From assembly GCF_033406955.1 (NCBI RefSeq), contig NZ_CP137734.1, forward strand, positions 7,254,001 to 7,318,000: 64,000 nucleotides of DNA, written 5' to 3'. The DNA is from Streptomyces violaceoruber (GTDB lineage: Bacteria > Actinomycetota > Actinomycetes > Streptomycetales > Streptomycetaceae). Both the position numbers and the translations under genes were made by a program. The notes under the pieces are model-generated. The model worked only from the letters and a program-made list of their open reading frames with translations, was not told the DNA's origin and did no database searches. Of the stretch, positions 61,816 to 64,000 are shown piece by piece; the first letter of the stretch is position 1, and each line of letters begins with the position of its first letter.

Positions 61816-62670
61816 TCATCCGAACCGTGCGGCCAGCCGCCGGTACAGGCCCGGGGCCGCGCCCCGCACCCGGCAGGGCAGACGCAGCCACGAGGGCACG
61901 TACACCTCGTCCCGGCCCCGCAGCACCGCGGTCCGCACCGCGTCGGCCACGCGCTCGGGAGGCACCGGGCGCGGCCAGGACCGCCGGTAGGGGGCGCCCC
62001 GGCGCTCGAAGAACGGGGTGTCGACGACGCCCGGCACCACATGGGTGACGCCGACGCCCGTGCCCCGCAACTCGTAGCGCAGCGAATCCGCGAAGGCGCC
62101 GATCGCGGCCTTGGCGGCGGAGTACACGGCCTCGTCGCGCACCGCGACACTGCCCGCCAGCGAGCCGATGAGCACCACCCGCCCCGACCCCGCCGCCACC
62201 ATCCCCGGCAGCAGCAGCCGCACCAGCCGCAACGTGGCCAGCAGGTTGACGTCGAGCACGTCGTCGATGGTGCGCGGGGGCATGTCCAGGAACTCCCCGG
62301 CCCAGCCGACCCCGGCTCCCGCCACCAGCAGATCCACCGGCCCCGCGGTGGCCAGCGTGAAGTCGGTGAGCTGCCGGCCGGCGCCGGGGAGGGTGAGGTC
62401 CGCGGCGAACGCGGTGGCCGACGTGTCGTCGGCGACCTGGCGCAGCCGCACCGGGTCACGGCCCGTGAGCACCAGCCGCCAGCCGTCCTCGTCGCCCAGG
62501 CGGCGGGCCACGGCCGCGCCGATGCCGGAGGACGCCCCCGTCACGAGCGCCGTACGGGTCCGCGGGTCCCGGAGTCCGACGGGCTGCCGCCGGGGCTTCG
62601 CGCGGTCCGCGTCGGGTGCGACGACCTGCGGTCCGGGGACGGACCGGGGACGGGAGAACGCATGGACCAT
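61816..62670 (-). CDS. short-chain dehydrogenase/reductase
   Basis: The protein has 284 residues, using the ATG of MVHAFSRPRSV at 62668-62670. The Rossmann NAD(P) motif is VTGASSGIGAAVARRL, followed by the active site Ser in VVLIGSLAGS and Tyr-x3-Lys in YSAAKAAIGAF. Substrate unknown. Divergent from a glycosyltransferase gene; upstream of a DMT transporter on the same strand. Confidence 0.9.
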   Translation of the reverse strand: MVHAFSRPRSVPGPQVVAPDADRAKPRRQPVGLRDPRTRTALVTGASSGIGAAVARRLGDEDGWRLVLTGRDPVRLRQVADDTSATAFAADLTLPGAGRQLTDFTLATAGPVDLLVAGAGVGWAGEFLDMPPRTIDDVLDVNLLATLRLVRLLLPGMVAAGSGRVVLIGSLAGSVAVRDEAVYSAAKAAIGAFADSLRYELRGTGVGVTHVVPGVVDTPFFERRGAPYRRSWPRPVPPERVADAVRTAVLRGRDEVYVPSWLRLPCRVRGAAPGLYRRLAARFG

Positions 62671-62833
62671 GGGGACCACCTTGGCTCGGGGCGGGCACCG
62701 GGAAGCGGCGACCTCGCGGTCGGGCTCCCGGCGTCCGGCCGGACGGGCGGTCACGGAGTATCCCCCAGGGTCCGCCCGAAACGCCCGCTTGTGCGATGGT
62801 TTGGAACCGGTGGCACCGGCAACTTGGTCCGTC

Positions 62834-64000
62834 GTGCATCCTCGCAGCTCATCGGTGCCCCGGCGCCCCGGCACCCCGCGCGGCCCGCAGGGCGGCAGAC
62901 GTCTGCTGGTGATCAGCGCGAGCATGGGCGCGGGCCACGACACGGTCGCCGCCGAACTGGTCCGGCGGGCCCGGGAACGCGGCGACACCGCCCAGACCGT
63001 CGACGTCCTCGCCCTCCTGCCGTACGGCCTGGGCGCGGTCCTCAGGTGCTTCTACCGCGGGTCCGTACGGCACTTTCCGTGGGCGTACGCCGCCCTCTAC
63101 CGCCTCTTCCTGCGGCCCGGCGCGGGACGCCGGCCGAGCGGGACGCCCCTGGCCCGGCTCGCCGGAGACCGGCTGCGCGAGCTGGCCGCACGCACCGGCG
63201 CGGACGTGGTCGTACCCGTCTTCCACCTCGGCGCCCAGCTCACCGGCCACCTCCGGGACCGCGGGCTGCTGCCCGTGCCCAGTGTCGTCCTCGTGATCGA
63301 CTTCGAGCTCCACCGGCAGTGGCTGCACCCCGGCAACGACCACTGCCTGTGTCTCACCGAGGAGGCGGCGCGCGAGGCGCGGGGCAACACCGGCACTCCG
63401 GCGGAGACGTGCGGTCCCGTCGTGGCGCCCGAGTTCTCCGCCGGTCGCGTCCCGGGGGCGGCCCAGTGGCGGGAGACGTTCGACCGGCTCGGCCCCGGGC
63501 GGCCCGCGGTGGTGCTGTCCGCCGGTGCCTGGGGCGTCGGCTCGCACCTGGACGCCACCGTCCGGCTGCTGGTGGACCACGGCTATCTGCCGGTCGTGCT
63601 CTGCGGCGACAACCAGCGGCTGCGCCGCACGCTGTCCGGCACTCCCGGCGTCCTCGCCCTGGGCTGGGTGACGGACATGCCGGGCCTGCTGCACGCCGCC
63701 CGTGCCCTGATCGACAACGCGGCCGGTCAGACCGCCGTGCAGGCGCTCGCGGCCGGACTGCCGGTCGTGGGCCATCGCCCCATACCCGGTCACGGCGCGG
63801 ACGGCGTCCGGCGAATGGCCGCGCTGGGTGTCTCCGAGGTCGCCGAGGACCGGACCGCGCTGCTCGAAGCCCTGGCGCGGCTCACCGCACCCGGCCCGGA
63901 CCGGCGGCGACGGATCGCCGCCGGACGCGCCCTGTTCACCGGCAACGCGGACGCCCTGACACTGGTGACCGACCTGGCCGACGCCGCACGTGCGGACGTA
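62834..64000 (+). CDS. MGDG-synthase-like glycosyltransferase, 3' part missing (runs off right edge)
   Basis: The frame is open from GTG 62834 (or GTG 62810) to the window end. It starts with a short basic leader, then LLVISASMGAGHDTVAAELV (about residues 24-43, the GT-B N-terminal glycine-rich loop), VVPVFHLGAQLTGHLRD and VVLVIDFELHRQW. The C-terminal donor site reads DNAAGQTAVQALAAGLPVVG, where typical MGDG synthase/MurG has GGLT. It probably makes a glycolipid or wall-related glycoside. Its start is divergent from the SDR gene. Confidence 0.8.
   Translation, partial: MHPRSSSVPRRPGTPRGPQGGRRLLVISASMGAGHDTVAAELVRRARERGDTAQTVDVLALLPYGLGAVLRCFYRGSVRHFPWAYAALYRLFLRPGAGRRPSGTPLARLAGDRLRELAARTGADVVVPVFHLGAQLTGHLRDRGLLPVPSVVLVIDFELHRQWLHPGNDHCLCLTEEAAREARGNTGTPAETCGPVVAPEFSAGRVPGAAQWRETFDRLGPGRPAVVLSAGAWGVGSHLDATVRLLVDHGYLPVVLCGDNQRLRRTLSGTPGVLALGWVTDMPGLLHAARALIDNAAGQTAVQALAAGLPVVGHRPIPGHGADGVRRMAALGVSEVAEDRTALLEALARLTAPGPDRRRRIAAGRALFTGNADALTLVTDLADAARADV

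Overview
The window is a typical high-GC actinobacterial chromosome segment, almost certainly Streptomyces. Supporting signs are the roughly 70% G+C coding bias, frequent GTG starts and ATGA stop/start overlaps, a complete conservon (cvnA-D), many GntR/ROK/TetR/MarR/MerR regulators, and Streptomyces-type hypothetical families (DUF5709, DUF6397, DUF742). I see no rRNA, tRNA, CRISPR array, insertion sequence or secondary-metabolite core genes. The gene content is that of a chromosome arm or core-flanking region rich in metabolism and regulation.

Layout, left to right. 1-4.1 kb: two hypothetical genes, an unusual MerR regulator fused to a DNA-polymerase sliding-clamp-like domain, a DUF2071 gene, and a leaderless SgcJ/EcaC-like gene behind a MerR-type promoter. 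4.2-7.9 kb: a divergent FadR-type regulator and IlvD/Edd sugar-acid dehydratase pair, followed by two decayed enzyme genes (an NADH:flavin oxidoreductase and an alpha/beta hydrolase). 7.9-11.6 kb: acetaldehyde-type aldehyde dehydrogenase with its GAF-domain regulator, then a Tat-exported amidase. 11.9-16.2 kb: the xylose locus (ROK repressor, xylB, divergent xylA, strong hairpin terminator). 16.2-20.4 kb: an SNF2 helicase plus SWIM-finger protein operon, whose helicase seems to begin upstream of any normal start codon. 20.6-24.3 kb: small and hypothetical genes, an MpaB-like DUF2236 protein and a methyltransferase.

24.4-30.4 kb holds an MHYT membrane protein and a four-gene conservon (sensor kinase, roadblock, DUF742, small GTPase-like protein), with a second roadblock paralogue after an intervening F420/FMN-type oxidoreductase gene. 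30.5-36.7 kb: DUF6397, TesB thioesterase, a Ski2-like helicase, a YdjM-like membrane protein, type-B L31 and DUF5709. 36.9-44.0 kb: a heterodimeric ABC exporter with one degenerate ATP site, an L,D-transpeptidase lipoprotein, and a MarR regulator divergent from a second ABC exporter. 44.0-46.6 kb: a short MltG, a flavoprotein and a YjbQ protein.

46.6-52.5 kb is a tripartite tricarboxylate uptake system (TctC-B-A) divergent from its probable CitA/CitB-type two-component system. The intergenic region carries helically phased direct repeats and a 39-bp tandem repeat. 52.5-58.1 kb is a TetR-controlled molybdenum hydroxylase operon. The FAD subunit carries the four-cysteine loop typical of PaoB/YagS, so it is more likely a periplasm- or cytoplasm-facing aldehyde oxidoreductase than a xanthine dehydrogenase; three copies of a GGACAG-type palindrome lie in the control region. 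58.1-64 kb: a GH15 glucoamylase-like enzyme, polysaccharide deacetylase, DMT transporter and SDR on one strand, and a truncated MGDG-synthase-like glycosyltransferase running off the right edge.

The items most worth following up are the MerR-clamp fusion, the conservon with an extra roadblock module, the PaoABC-like operon with its triple operator, the two MerR-type promoters (one leaderless), and the apparently non-AUG-initiated SNF2 helicase.
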